From: Dipteris shenzhenensis
Taxonomy: Eukaryota > Polypodiophyta > Polypodiopsida > Gleicheniales
Assembly: GCA_047967505.1 (NCBI GenBank)
Contig: CM106540.1
Reading direction: 5' to 3' (one strand)
Length of the DNA: 64,000 nucleotides
Position numbers and translations under genes: made by a program
Shown: positions 22,301-34,664 of the stretch, one piece after another
Position numbering within the stretch: position 1 is the stretch's first letter
Layout: each line of letters opens with the position of its first letter
The notes under the pieces: generated by a model
The model's input: the letters and a program-made list of their open reading frames with translations, nothing else
Database searches by the model: none
Told to the model about the DNA's origin: nothing

Positions 22301-23200
22301 GACAGTGACTTACGTGTCATGGGGATGTTGAAGAGATGTCGATGGAGCCTCCACTCCAAGCTACTCCTTGTGAGAGCAATGCAAGGCACGAGCCATCCAC
22401 AAGTGTCACTCAAGCGGCCTCCGAATTGTTGCAATGTGTTTCCACGAGAGAAAGAAAGAATGGGAAGAGGGGAGAAGGGAAGGAGAAGGAGAAAGGAAGA
22501 GGAGAGTGAAGGGGGATGGAGTGGCAAACACAAGGGCACTACAATGGAAACAAGGGAACACCCAAAACACTCTCTTGGAAGAGAAGAGGGAGCTTGTATT
22601 CAAACTTGTGCAAACAATAATGAAGACCAAAGTCAACCCTTTGGCCTTTTATACTTGTCACCTTTTGAAGGGAGGGCCCACACTTTTCCTTTTAGCACTC
22701 TCCTCTCTTTACGATAAAAGGATCTTGGGTCCATGGGGTGCCAAGGCATATTGCTATTCTTCCCATCTCTCCCTACTAGGTGGAAATAGCGCTTGCGTTA
22801 ACCATATTAGAGCGCTTGGGATAAATCTGGAACTAGGAGTGTTCCTAACTGGTTCCCAAATAGCGCTTGTGTTAGCCTTGCGCCTCCAAGGCTTAGGCTA
22901 TTTGGGGCTCAAACTCCCTGAGCACCCTCAAGCCTTAAGCCATTTGTGGTTCAAACCCTATGTATGATGCTCAAAACCTAGAGTGGTGAGGCTTCACTCC
23001 CGCGAGTCACTTAACCGCAACTTGCAGCTAGAACATAGAAAACTAGCAGATGGAACATACGATTTGTGCACGTTGCCTGCAATCTTTGGCTTTGAGGTAT
23101 TTGGGGCTCAAACTCCTTGAGCTTGTACTATACTCCTTCCATGGCTGTAACCATTGAAGTAAATCGTGAAGCCTAATCACTGATTACCCTGCATTCAGCG
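22301..23200. other. Unassigned DNA, low-complexity open frames
   Basis: Overlapping plus-strand frames (22319-22717 and 22434-22967) begin in a purine-rich low-complexity stretch and have no family motif. A phrase TTTGGGGCTCAAACTCC recurs at about 22901 and 23101, showing local duplication. Confidence 0.45.
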
Positions 23201-25900
23201 ACTGTACTCTATGGATGTTAACATGTCCCCCTTCATACTGCTGATCCGTAGCCGCGCTGGAGGAGGTGTGTGGCGAGGACTATTTATAGGACTGCATAGC
23301 ATCCCAGTTGTCGTGGAGTGAGTCGAGTAAGGTACAAGCGATACTTTTGAAAATGGGTGGCATGCATATCCTCGTACGTGTAGATGTGGTGTCCATGGAG
23401 ATTGTGGACAGGGAGGTAGAGGCGGAGGTCCTAAAATTGCATAGGACCGATGTTGGGATTGAAGACAATCTGGTGTGTCAGATTGTATCGGTGATTGTCG
23501 ATGAGGCAACTGTGGGCAGGGAGATCACGAAGGACTAAGAGGAGGAGGCGATTGAAGTGGACTATTGCTACGACAGTGGGATCGGGTACCAACCCATACG
23601 TGTCGTTGAATGACTAGGGGCGGAAGCAAAATCCCTCCTGGGTCATCTCTTTGGGGAAGTTGTACAACATATTGGAATCCTTTTGCTGGAGCTCTCTAAA
23701 TTCATCGCCGTTCCATTGGCATATACAGGGGCTGGATTCGGCAATTGACATGGGCACTGCGGTAGTATGGCCAAAATTTCTCCAGCTTTAAGAAGGGAAG
23801 GCGCCAGCATGGCTATAGATCGGCATCTGCATTGGTCGCTAGGATTGGAGTTGGGGCACCATTGGACATTCTCTAGCGGGGACGAAGGAAGAGTTGGCGG
23901 AGCATCATCATTTGCAATGGGCATGGGCTTTGGCTCTGCTGTGCCTATCGATGTTGTCTCTTCGGCCCTACACAAAATTGGCTGCTTTGAGCAGTGTGTT
24001 GAAGGCCTCATCAGGAAGGCCGACCGGAGCAATAGAGGAGATGGATGGGGAGGTCCCGTGCTATGCGGTGGTGGTGTTAGAGGCATTGGAAGAATACTCG
24101 AGCAGTGTTGTTCGAGGGAGGGGAGGTTGGGTTAAAGGAGGTGGTGGTGGAATTTTTGCAGGTGGGGTAGTAGAATTGAAGATGGTGATGGCTTCCTGGC
24201 CTTCTTCCTCGGTGAATTCCTCGAGGTATGCTACATGGATTGTTTCAAAATTTCTCACCAAGGACTCGAGTGAGTCTTGGAGAGCTGTGGCACCCGATTA
24301 ACGAGGATTATTATGCCGAGGGGGTTGTAAGTAGTGGATTGGAATGCCGTAAGATGCCCTTGAGATTGGATTGCGAAGGCTTGGCCGTACGTCTCATCCA
24401 ATCAATGTCTACTTGCAGACTTTCAAGGGTGTAGACCCATGGGCTGAGTTCCTCGGGCTTTGCGACTTACATCACTTCATCATCCATTTGGTATTTAGTG
24501 GACTCCGTGATGATGCGGCACCGGGCTTGGAAATTCAGAAGGATAGGATGGGCGGCTAGAGTCTAGAGGTCTGACGAGTAGTGGAGAGAGAGAGAGAGAG
24601 CGAGAAGTGGGTTGGAGATTTAAAGAAAAATATGACATGGCTAGGATGGGGCGGCAGTGGTCGAGGTTACAGGGGACCAAGTAATCCCACATGACACTTC
24701 CTTCAGAATCAAGTCTACTTCACTTTGTTTTGTCCTCGTCGGAGTCTAGATGTATCTGGGACACATCCCTCAATTTGTTTGCGAATAATACTAGTAATTT
24801 TGTTGGGTCGAATATTTGTTTTGGCTGCCCACTCGGAATAATTTCCCAACGCAAATAGGAACTTCAAGTCCAAGGATTTTCAGTCCCCTCGAGAAGATGT
24901 TCTGCAAGGATCGTAACCCCAAGAGCATTCTGTAAGAAATAACCACAAGTCTTTATACCCACGCCTTGGTATTGTGCCAACATGACCTGATAGAGAAAAG
25001 AAATCTTTGAATGGATAAGGGTTCGATCTAAATATGGAGGATTGTTTAGAGGGCATTCAGAGTGGAGCTATGACGTCTAGGTGGAAGATGAGGTTTTGTG
25101 CGGGGAGTGCGTCGAAGTGCATTTGTAGTGTTTGGGGGATGGTGCATGGTGTGAGTGTGTAGGTGGCGAGCTGTGCACCTTCCTGTACATCCGAAACTTT
25201 TGTTGCTTCCGGTCTTCCAAACTTGAGTCTTTTGATTGATCGGGGGCACGCTATCATTCATTCTCTTCTCATAGGGACATTGTTAGTGCTCGTTCTTGTG
25301 CCAGGAGATCCTATAGTGATTGGATCTGTCGCTCCCGATTCTCATGTGTCCTAGTGTGCCGTGCCTCTACCTGTGCCTTTTGCTCCAATGTTGTTTGCAA
25401 GCCAGCTTTGTCGACCTAGTCCATGGGAGTTTGGACCAGGGATTCGCTTGTGGTGGTGGTCATCTTTGAGCCTTATTAGTGCCAGCTCGAGCTTTTCAGC
25501 TTTTGTGCAGTACTCCTGTACTCTGTCTACGGCTGCTTGACCCATGGCTTGGGTGGCAACTATTATGGTGTGGCTGTCATGCACAGAGAGCTATGCTTGG
25601 AGGAGATTTGCTAAGAGCTATGAGGCATGTTCTTGCCTTCTTTGCAAAATTGTGTGTGCCACTTGTGGAAGCTGCTCCATGGCTTCGAATAAGTGTTGTT
25701 CCATCAACTCCGCATGTGAAAGTTGCTCGGTCGACATGTGGCTATAGTCACTTGGTGCCCTATACTGGGATGCACTACAAAACTGTAGAGCCTCTGTTAG
25801 GCTTGCCCATGGAGGTAGAGGTGCCGGTGGTGAAGGATGTGGTCTCCTGGGCTATTGTGGAGACCAAGATATAGGGCACATCGGGAGTAGTTGATGTGGC
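23201..25900. other. GC-richer region with decayed unassigned frames
   Basis: This region is richer in G and C than its neighbours and has longer open frames on both strands (for example 23643-24086 minus, 23894-24301 plus, 25351-25584 minus, 25479-25874 plus). One minus-strand frame has a short coiled-coil-like stretch (AVDRVQEYCTKAEKLELAL). None matches a family I recognise. It could be the interior of a decayed retroelement; no RT, integrase or zinc knuckle is visible. Confidence 0.4.
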
Positions 25901-26889
25901 TTTGGCTCCTGGATGGAGGCCAATGGTGACCATTTCATCACTTGGGAGGTCCTCGAATAGTATGGGCTCCTATTGAACCCGTTTGCCCTTGTTCTGAGGT
26001 TTCGCCTGGAGTCACAGTTGTCGGCTCATGAATGCTTGCATTTGACGGTTCTCATATTGTGTGAGCAACTGGCTTGGTTCCGGTTGCACAAGGCGGTAGG
26101 CTGGAGTGGCGCTAGGCTCTGTCCTTGCTCACTTGGGCATTCCTTGATTACAGATACCTCAATGAGTAGCTTCAAAAACATTTGGCAAATGTTGAGATTT
26201 ATAGTATCACAAACAAGCTGCACACTATGACAACGCGAGGGAGGGACAAGGGAAGATCTTATGTTCATCTGATGCTTTAGTGGGATTCATGTGATTGCTT
26301 GACTCTAATAGTGTGTGAATGAGGCCATTCATTTGCACAGTCCCAACTATGTTAAATGTTGCATAATCATCAATATTTATCAAAAGAACCCTCTGGCTAT
26401 CCTAAACCAAGTAGTGGTTCTTGTCCATGATGGGAGTCAAACATTACTCCAATAACCAAGGCGATTAGTCCTTCACTTATAGTCAAGTAGAATCAAAGCT
26501 TGATTGGTCTCACAAAGTTGAGTCTAGGATGCCTACATCAGCCTTTTGGAATTGAGTCCGAGATACCATGTCCAGGTTTCCTATTTGGATGAAGTTAGAA
26601 GAGCTACCACCTGGATCAATACCATCTGGAATTTGCCTTCATCGTCGAGAAGTCTAAGTCCAACTTGTTCTTTTCTATTGTTAACCTCATTGTCCTCCTC
26701 ATATGGGGGCTCACATGTGAGGCACTGATCTCAAATATTGCCTCTCAATGCCTCAATGTGGACCTACACCCAATTGCTACATGAAATGCTCCATCTACTC
26801 TCAAGATAGAGCCATGTCCGTGGCATTTTCTTTTATTGGATAGTAGTTAAGCTCAATCAACTCTTCCCATGACCAACTCCTAGATGAAA
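25901..26889. other. Unassigned intergenic DNA
   Basis: No open frame here shows a recognisable motif and no repeat stands out. It runs into the copia relic that starts near 26890. Confidence 0.4.
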
Positions 26890-27340
26890 TGGTAGGGAAC
26901 CTCAAAGTGTTTTGTCTTGGCATGAAACGTTGGGTTCTTGGTGATTGCTATGCAACTCTAATTGTCACAACAAATTTTTACCGATTTATCTTCGATGACG
27001 TTCATGTCTTCCATGATTTAGATGAGCCATATTGCCTCAATGGATGCCATGCACATTGCCTCGTATTTGACATTTGTATCTCCTAGCAATGTTTCTATTG
27101 GGAGATGAATATCTTGTCGTGTGCCCACTAGATCTTGATCCTAGTAATGTTCCTCTTGGGAGATGAATATCTTACCTTGTGCCTACTACTAAGAAAATAA
27201 TGGAGAAGTCCAAGATCCATCATATCAAACTCTATTTTCAATAGAGTCTTTGCATCTCCAATCGTCTCCACTTTGGCTATGCAACCTTGGTCCATAGTCT
27301 TAATACACATGTACCCAAGCATCAAAATCATCACCTTTGC
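26890..27340 (-). pseudogene. Decayed copia RT/RNase H relic
   Basis: On the minus strand the segment reads EFDMMDLGLLHYFL (about 27205-27250), then KIFISQ (about 27150), then KYEAMCMASIEAIWL (about 27022-27075, the RNase H catalytic-glutamate block), then residues matching the tail N-Q-S-C-I-A...NP.FHA (about 26925-26980). Much of the connecting region is deleted and a short phrase ending in GGGAGATGAATATCTT is duplicated at about 27098 and 27157. It resembles the copia element at 14724-16930 in order but is far more degraded. Confidence 0.75.
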
Positions 27341-28096
27341 CCTCCATACCTAGAACTTGTTGAATGATGATGATTTCTTTGACAGATCCAAGATATCCTC
27401 TAGATTAGGTTTGAGTTTCCTTTATGAATCACTTTCTGGCTACCATCCAAAATTAACTTATTTGAAAAATCTAAATTTGTCCTGTTCCTTTCTATGATCT
27501 ACCTCATTGTCCTCCTAGCTGAACTCGAGCCACCTTGAGAGCACTTGAGACCAGAACAACTTTGGCTCGATGATGCTGATGCGTTTTGCTTATGGATCGG
27601 CCTAGTTATGGGATGAGCCTTGGGGCCCCACTATAGTTGCCTCGATTTGAACCTCAAAGGCGTTGTGTAAGGCCTAAGGTCTATTGTAAATAGACCCCTA
27701 AATGCAAGCTTCCCTATTGTGCCTTGCTATCGAGATTGATTTCATTGATGAATGCAAAGATCCAAATAGTTCCGCTAGCCTTGAGTATCCATGAGGGCAT
27801 AGGAAGTTTTGAATTAAGGAGACATATTAGACCTACCTTGACAAAAATCGAGGTAGGGTGGTTAAGGTATCATGTCGTGCCAACATAGGAACCTAATGGC
27901 AAGTTGGCAATAATAATGCACCCTAAGGAATTTTGGTTAATTATCAAATTATAAGAACTATTTAGGGACTTTGGAGGGCCAGTAGGAGATAGAAAGGAAA
28001 GTCACAAGTTTGAGCAACATGTTGTAGAAGGTAATGCAATGTTGCATTCATGGTTTTTTGAGTTACGAAATCAACTCTCTTGTTAAGAGAGAGACA
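27341..28096. other. Unassigned intergenic DNA
   Basis: I see no gene or notable repeat in this stretch. Confidence 0.4.
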
Positions 28097-28350
28097 AAAT
28101 AAGAAAGGTTAAGCATAACTCTTTTTGTTTCTAGAGTGTATGATGGTTGCTTGCATGTGATAGACATTGTAGCCATTGTTTGTTGTCTTACAAAGTCTAC
28201 ATGCGAGCTTATGTGAGTAGTTTCTTGTGACAAAGCAAGAAAGGTTAAGCATATCTCTTTTTGTTTTCGGAGTGTATGATGGTTGTGGTTGCATGTGATA
28301 GACATTGTAGCCATAGTTTGCTATCTTACAAAGTCTACAGGTGAGCTTAT
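28097..28350. repeat. 136-bp tandem duplication
   Basis: A segment beginning AAGAAAGGTTAAGCATA occurs twice in direct orientation with an offset of 136 bp (GGTTAAGCAT at 28107 and 28243). The copies are highly similar, so the duplication is fairly recent. Matching open frames on the minus strand arise from the duplication. Confidence 0.85.
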
Positions 28351-28628
28351 ATGATTAACATGGGTGGCGTTGCTTGCATCCCCGTTGCCATGGTAATGGA
28401 CTAATGCAAAAACTTATTGGATTCACGTGTGGCTTAAGGGAGTCTTGTTGTTATATTGCTCATTTGGTCACATCTTATGTGACGATGAGTCCTAGTGTTT
28501 TTTTCCTCATAGAAGGGTTAAAATAGTTCAAGAGAGCATGTTTGAGTTATCACAGTTATCACATGAATACGACCACGAGTTTACAACATGGGCATCATGG
28601 TTGAGTTCTTGAAGTCGCAAGTAGACAA

Positions 28629-28635
28629 TATATAA
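28629..28635 (+). promoter_or_regulatory. Possible TATA box of the eS27 gene
   Basis: TATATAA lies about 360 bp upstream of the eS27 start codon. Its distance implies a leader of about 330 nt, or an unseen leader intron, so the assignment is weak. Confidence 0.3.
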
Positions 28636-28764
28636 GCAAGAAGAGTGTTACAACTTACAAAGCAGGCAGATTAAGCAGCCCTTCCATCTCATGAATTGCA
28701 CAAAACAAAATGAAATAAAATTGCCAAAGCAAGACAAAAAGAAGAGAGGTTGGGTGGGCAAGGT

Positions 28765-28772
28765 TAGGGTTT
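28765..28772 (-). promoter_or_regulatory. Inverted telo-box
   Basis: TAGGGTTT is the reverse complement of the telo-box AAACCCTA, which is common in promoters and first leaders of plant ribosomal-protein genes. It lies about 220 bp upstream of the eS27 ATG. Confidence 0.5.
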
Positions 28773-28946
28773 TTTTGAACGGTAGGGATAAATGATGATG
28801 GGAGATCCGACGGCGAGAAGAGAGCGTAAAGCCTGAAGGCCTTCTTATCTGCTTCTTCATCTACCAGGTTCTTCCTTTTAGCCTCTTTTTGCCCATCCTT
28901 CAGCTGCTTCCTCCTTCTGTGCCCTTCTCCTCCGCCCCCCCCCCAA

Positions 28947-28954
28947 AAACCCTA
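28947..28954 (+). promoter_or_regulatory. Telo-box in eS27 leader
   Basis: AAACCCTA lies about 40 bp before the start codon, directly after a pyrimidine-rich stretch. This arrangement is typical of plant translation-machinery genes and supports coordinated expression with other ribosomal proteins. Confidence 0.6.
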
Positions 28955-28992
28955 GCTTCTCCACCCTTTTCCATCGCCGCCTTCCACGGATC

Positions 28993-30336
28993 ATGGTTAG
29001 TGCTTCCTCACTTTTCTCCTTTCCATACTGTCTTCTTTTCGCTGGTTTCCTTGCTGTCTTGAGTCTTCTCGGTCAGCTTTCGCCCACTTCATATCGTTGC
29101 TCTCGTTTGACTAGTTTCCAGCTCCATTTGGGTAAAAACCTGACGCTCTTGCTCGGTCTTTCTCCTCTAGCTGCTTCCTGGCTTATTGGCAACTGTATAC
29201 GGTAATAAAGGCAACAGCTTTACGCTTACAGCATATATGCCCACCTCTGCTCGAGCTGACTTCGGGAGACAAACGATATTATAATAGTTTTAGGTCTTGG
29301 AGCTGCAGAGGTTCTGGTAGAGGTATCGTGTGCTTAGTTTCGGGCTGTCGGTTTGAAGTTACTGAGCAAGGGATCAAAGTATTTAAGGACGCTGGTACTG
29401 AACTGTGTGGGGATGCTATGACCTGCTTGGCTAGTGCAGCTGTTTCCTGTGTGAGATTCTCTACTATCAGTGTAGTTGTGTGGGAGAGATCATCGGGTGT
29501 CTAACTGTGAGCACCACTAGATAAGCATAATCTTTTTCTTGTTCAGAATATTTTGCTTCTTATTTCGCTGTCAGAAAGAATTGGGTACTCTCTTGCCTGA
29601 AAAATAGGCAGATCTATCTTTCTTTACAATGAGGTCTCTATTTGGCTATCATCCGATGTGATTTTAGGCTCCCTTTGTCAATCATTTTTTTCCTGCAACG
29701 TAGTTTAGCTTTGGTTTTTAATTATCATCCGAGTACTCCAATCGTAGCGTCTCCTAATTGCCATTCAAGAAGAAGTAATGATTTAATGTGTAGTCGTTTT
29801 TGTTACGCTTGACTAAACCTAGATGTCATTTTCATTCCAGGTTCTCTCAAATGATATTGACCTTTTGCATCCTCCAGCAGAATTGGAGAAAAAGAAGCAC
29901 AAGCTAAAACGCCTTGTTCAGTCTCCCAATTCGTTTTTTATGGTAATATTCAAACCCTCGTCTTATGGATTGTGCCTTTCATTTTCTGGCCTATGAAGGT
30001 CCCTCACTTAAGACAATTAATGATTTTACTGGGACGTTTGTTTTTTCTGTTGACTTGCTGATGCAATTTTGGGCTATAATTGCAGGATGTGAAATGTCAG
30101 GGGTGCTTTAGCATGTAAGTGGATGGATCTTTTTCCATTTATTAATTGCATCAGTGCAAATTTTTGTTACCCTGTCGTTGGAATTGATTTCATTTGTCTT
30201 TGTTTGCAGTACCACGGTATTCAGTCACTCCCAAACTGTTGTTCTCTGCGGTAGCTGTTCTGCAGTTTTATGTCAGCCAACAGGAGGACGTGCTCGCCTA
30301 ACCGAAGGAAGCTCCTTCAGGAAAAAGGGAGACTGA
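28993..30336 (+). CDS. RPS27: 40S ribosomal protein eS27, four exons
   Basis: Exons join 28993-28995, 29841-29942, 30086-30114 and 30210-30336, giving exactly 86 codons plus stop. The protein is the small-subunit ribosomal protein eS27 (S27e), a zinc-binding protein of the cytosolic 40S subunit. All three introns (845, 143 and 95 nt) begin GT and end AG. The first coding exon is only the ATG, with the intron directly behind it. The product starts [20 protein letters not shown] and carries the zinc ligands in C39-X2-C42 and C58-X2-C61, then the conserved [20 protein letters not shown] end. Length and motifs match plant eS27. The gene appears intact and has a telo-box in its leader. Splice sites are read from sequence and protein continuity. 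Confidence 0.95.
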
Positions 30337-31850
30337 CCAGATCTTGTACCAGGTTTTATTGCTTCAGTAAGCAAAGTGCATTTGGATCCTGGGGCAATGA
30401 TTGCAGCACTTCCCAGTGATTACCAGGGTTGAAACATCCATTGTCCCTTGAATGAGAGGGGAGTCGAAAGCAAGACAACATCCTGCAGTCGACTGCTGCT
30501 GTGTTTCTTTCATGTTTATGTAAGGGCCACATCTCTGATTGTGGTTTAAGTTGCAGCCTTTGTTCGTTGCCATTCACATAGCTGCTGACATATAATGTGA
30601 GCTGTTTTTGATATCAATTTTGAGGCTTCAACTTGAGCTGTGTAGATAAGGTAATGTGGTTGAGGAGAAATTTGTCGAAATTCTTGCAAAGTAATATATC
30701 TTCTGCTTTTCAGGATCAATGGTTTAGACATCTTAAATGGTACTCTGTTGAGGTAATCACTTGGTCCAGAATATCTTTGGCTACTCTGCTGATTGTGTTT
30801 TACTTCATGGGGTGTTCAGGTGATAATCAATGCTAGTTGATCCTAGATAAGGGAAGATCTGATCTTGCTCACATCGCTTGGAGTAATGTACAGTTTTAGT
30901 GTCTGTCATCTTATGCATGGTGGTTGTACTTTCCTGGATATATGTTATTTGGAAAAATCAAACTAGTTACAGCCCATGGCAAGCTCTTGTGTAGATGAGC
31001 TTATATGACTTGATATCTTGTGGACTTCTGATAGTTCTTTAGACACTCCTATTCAAAATTTCACAACTCACAAAATAAACACCATCTCCACACAGAACCA
31101 AGGGTATATTGAATCTAATTATTCATAGAAAATTCCCAGCACAAAATTTCAAGAGATCCACGATCTGTCTCCATTCCACACAGAATCGCTCCATGCCCCT
31201 ATGGATCCTCAGCCCAGCTTTGCCAGTGGTCGATTGATATTGTGCTGCTGCTCGAGCCTTCTTCTCCTCTCAATCGTTCCATTCCCATACTCTCCTCCCC
31301 CTATCGCCCCTCCCCTATCTTCCTCCGACACCATCCCTTTTTCTTTCTGTCACCATGCTCCATGCTCCTTTGCTTCCGCTGTCTCTTCCCCTGTTTGCAA
31401 CCCGACGATCAGCTGTGTGGCAGGGCTCCTCTAGTGCAGATCCACAGCTCGCAGAGCAGGAGTGTGATGCAGAGTGCTATTGAGATTAGTGCAAATGTTT
31501 AGAGTAATAGCATGATGCAGAGTGAGAAAGAAAGCGAGAGGAAGGGACTGAAATGAAGAGAGGGGGGCGACACATAAATAGAGGGTGAGGGGGAAAGCCT
31601 AGAAGTTTCAAGAGGGAGCACAAAATTTTCGCACACAGCTTAGGATATTCACTCATTTAATTTGTTTAGGAAGCTTACCTTAATCTGCCAGCCGCCTCCC
31701 TCCAACTATTTGAAATGCCCAATAAAACTCATAGTGGAGTCTGCCCTGCACTAATCTAAGTTGTTCAAGGGTGCTACATGATCATTTCATTCCCTTTGGA
31801 AATATCAAGAACCTAAAACTAAAAGATAAGTCGTATAGGAATGTTTTAAA
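30337..31850. other. eS27 3' region and unassigned intergenic DNA
   Basis: The first several hundred bases are probably the eS27 3' untranslated region. Later short frames (such as 31201-31434 plus, proline/serine-rich) have no recognisable motif. Confidence 0.4.
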
Positions 31851-32110
31851 TAAAGATAGTTCTAAAATATGTGCAAATCTCATCCATTTGTATGTGTTGC
31901 CTAAAGGCAACATACCTTCTCTCACGAGTGCACCAAGACTTTCTTTTTCCTTATACTCTTATCACACATCTCCTTTCAAATTATGGCTTTAAAAAAAAGT
32001 TGCTTGTACATTTAAAGTTGCTTTGATACATGTAAGGTCTAATGAAAAGAGCATGTAGATTTAGGGTGGATACTTTGATGGATGGATGATGTGTAGTCTT
32101 GACAATGTTT
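31851..32110 (+). repeat. Copy A of a 260-bp direct repeat
   Basis: It aligns, with many differences, to 35932-36190. Shared words include ATCCATTTGTA, AATGAAAAGA, GTAGATTTAGG and GATGGATGATGTGTAGTCT in the same order. The LINE at 32123-35931 is inserted between the two copies. The function of the unit is unknown. Confidence 0.75.
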
Positions 32111-32122
32111 AACTAATGATAG
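32111..32122. repeat. Target-site duplication of the LINE (left)
   Basis: AACTAATGATAG is repeated exactly at 35932-35943 on the other side of the LINE, as expected for target-primed reverse transcription. Confidence 0.88.
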
Positions 32123-32445
32123 TTTTTTATTTTATTTTATTTATTTATTTTTAACATAAATAAAATGAACATGCTGGCTTGTATTAATTGTAGGGATGGT
32201 CAGTCCCGAAAGGAAGACCTTATACGAAAATGGGTCAACTCAAGGGGCAAGCGCACGGGGCTTACCTTGCATAAGCTTTAGGAGCCTACCCTAAAGCTTG
32301 AGACCTATCTCCATGAGCATATCTCCTACTAGGGAGTCTTTGGCCATCAACCTCCTTAGATCCCATAGGTTCTCCTTGCAATCACTAATCAGCATATGAA
32401 ACCTAAGCGCCCATAGCCTCGACTCTCGAAAGATCAGCCGATTTC

Positions 32446-33800
32446 TCATTGACTAGATAGCCATGAGCAAGGCAACTTGCTACAAATGCCAACAGTCGGC
32501 CACAGTTGATGAGAGACAGTTTCCCTCAACAATACCAGGCGCCATTTTGCTCCCAACGTAAATTCAACCATTAAACTTCTCAAGTAGATAGCCCTCCCTA
32601 ACCTCATCCACAGCTCGCGGATCAAGGGGCAATCCCAAAACAAGTGTCGAATATTTTCCTACGCCAAGCAACAAAGAGGGTTGTGCGGATTCAGTTGTAT
32701 CCATTTTGTTAACCTTCTTTTGATTCGCAGTTGTCCATGCTATAGCTTCCATAGTAAAAATTTAAATTTTCTTGGAAGCGAAGATTTCCAAAGCTCCTCC
32801 AATCGCGCTCTCTACCACGTATGAGATTTGCGTTGAAGTCATGGGGTTCCATCTGCCTAAGCAAAAGCTCTCTATATCATACCTTGGTTGGGATCTTGGG
32901 CAGAATTGTCCTACCAACTCTCCAATGGTTTTCCCTCCAGAGACAGGAGGGATATGAATTCGACGGCCAGGATTGAGGTACAATCGCAACCACACTCGAA
33001 AGGAATCGGGCTTCCCTTGCAGAAAGTCGAAACTCTTGCACCACAGTATTTAGTGGCTTCCAAACAGCTTGCCTTCAGTCTCAAAGGTCGAACCTACACC
33101 TCACTTCTTATACAGGGCCCTAGCACTCTGAATATCAACTTTGGCCAAAGGCTTCCCTTCTATTGCAGTAGCCAACCCCCACCAGATGTTCTCATACAGG
33201 TTGGAGTCCCCTCTCAAGCCATCTCTTCCCTTCCAGTTTAAGATAGGCATTGATGACTTCCAGGCCCCCACTATACCCGCCAATAACTTTGAGCCTCCTA
33301 GACAATATCTTATCAAACCCAAACAGATTTTGCCAGGAGCCTGTTCTAATACTGCCCACTTTCTCCACAAAATCTCTGAGAACCTCAGACCATTGGGTTG
33401 TGCTTTTTAGGAACTTAGGCAGCCATTTGAATAGCAACGACAAGTTCCTCAAGGAGATATCAAGAAGTGCTAGGCCACCCAGACTCTTAGGGGATTTAAG
33501 GGCATTCCACGGAATATAATGTAGCCTTCTAACCCTTGCCTCCTCCGCCCACAGAAAAGCTCTTAGCATCCTGTGAGAAGGCCTAAATCTCAACACTCAC
33601 GCCACATACACCGTTGAGGCTGCCACCACATGTTTCACCACTAGGGATTTGGCATTTCAGCCCAACTGTAAGCCACTCCACAATTGAAGTTTTTGCTTGA
33701 TCCTTTCTTTGACCCAATCGAACCGTTGATGGAGGGAAATCCCAATGCCCAACGGGGCCCCTAGATTTTTGATAATTTGGCCTCAAGAGATCCATTTAAC
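32446..33800 (-). pseudogene. LINE C-terminal region with zf-RVT motif
   Basis: Frames at 33192-33596 (WAEEARVRRLHYIPWNALKS, a typical post-RT block with PK..GGLAL.D) and 32446-32643 (FWDCPLIRELW) belong to the LINE ORF2 C-terminus. A CC...H.FWDC arrangement just upstream marks the zinc-finger-like zf-RVT region. Several frame changes separate the pieces. Confidence 0.8.
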
Positions 33801-34624
33801 TGATAGCAAAGCAGCCCACTCTGGTCTGGCATCCAGTGACACCCGCAAGGCATAAGACTTGTTAAGACTACAGACCGATTCTGAGGCCAAACAGAAGCAT
33901 TGGAGGACTTGAAGTAACGAGTCAACACTCTGTTTAGACTCCTCCACAATGGCCAATAGGTCATCTGCAAACATCTGTAAACAGAATTGTTTCCTAGATG
34001 GCAGACTGACACCCTTCAACCTCCCCAGGTCAACAGCCTGCTTGATGGAGCGAATGAGCGGCATCGTACAGATGGCAAAAAGCAAGGGAGCCAGTGGGTA
34101 GCCTTGCCTAATCGACCTACGAAGTTCAAATCTGCCAACGACACCACCATTTAAACACAAGATGGTCGAGGCATTGCCAAAAAGGGTACATGCTTTTTTG
34201 ACCAGATCAGCCCCAAACCCCAAGTGCTCCAAAACCACCTGAATAAAGTCCCACAAGATTCGATCATACGCCTTGTCGAGGTCTCCACCCAAGGCTAGGC
34301 ATTTCTGACCTTATGCTCTGACTTGATGCCAAGGCATAATCAAGCGTTGACGAGACATTCAAGATGTTTTCTAAGATGTCGCGACCTTTGATAAAACCAT
34401 TCTGTTCTCTGTCTACCAGTTGCATACACACTTTGAATTCTGATAGCTAAGACCTTGGCAATCATCTCGTATGAGACATTGAGCATAGTGATAGGACGCC
34501 AATCACCAACTCTTAACCTATCCGGGCGCTTGGGGAATAGCTTCATCGACCCAACATTCATGTCCTCAGAGAGGGTGCCTCGATCCACTGAAGCATTAGC
34601 CATCTCAACAAAATCTACTTTCAA
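33783..34624 (-). pseudogene. LINE reverse transcriptase
   Basis: The frames 34340-34624 (WRPITMLNVSYEMIAKVLA) and 33783-34292 (GGDLDKAYDR, then IRQGYPLAPLLFAI, then MFADDLLAI) show the non-LTR reverse-transcriptase blocks in order. FADD, the catalytic motif, lies at about 33960-33971. The two frames are separated by a frameshift near 34300. This enzyme copies the element RNA at the nicked target. Confidence 0.92.
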
Positions 34625-34664
34625 CAGCTCCCAAAAATGCCTAAAAAACTCTACCGAGAGACCA

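Noticed and set aside
22434-22967. 177-codon plus-strand frame
   Set aside because: Begins in a purine-rich low-complexity stretch, overlaps other frames, and shows no domain or codon bias.
23643-24086. 147-codon proline-rich minus-strand frame
   Set aside because: No recognisable motif; overlapping plus-strand frames of similar length suggest composition rather than a gene.
31201-31502. Plus-strand frames with a hydrophobic start resembling a signal peptide
   Set aside because: Two overlapping frames with equal support, pyrimidine-rich sequence and no homologous motif.
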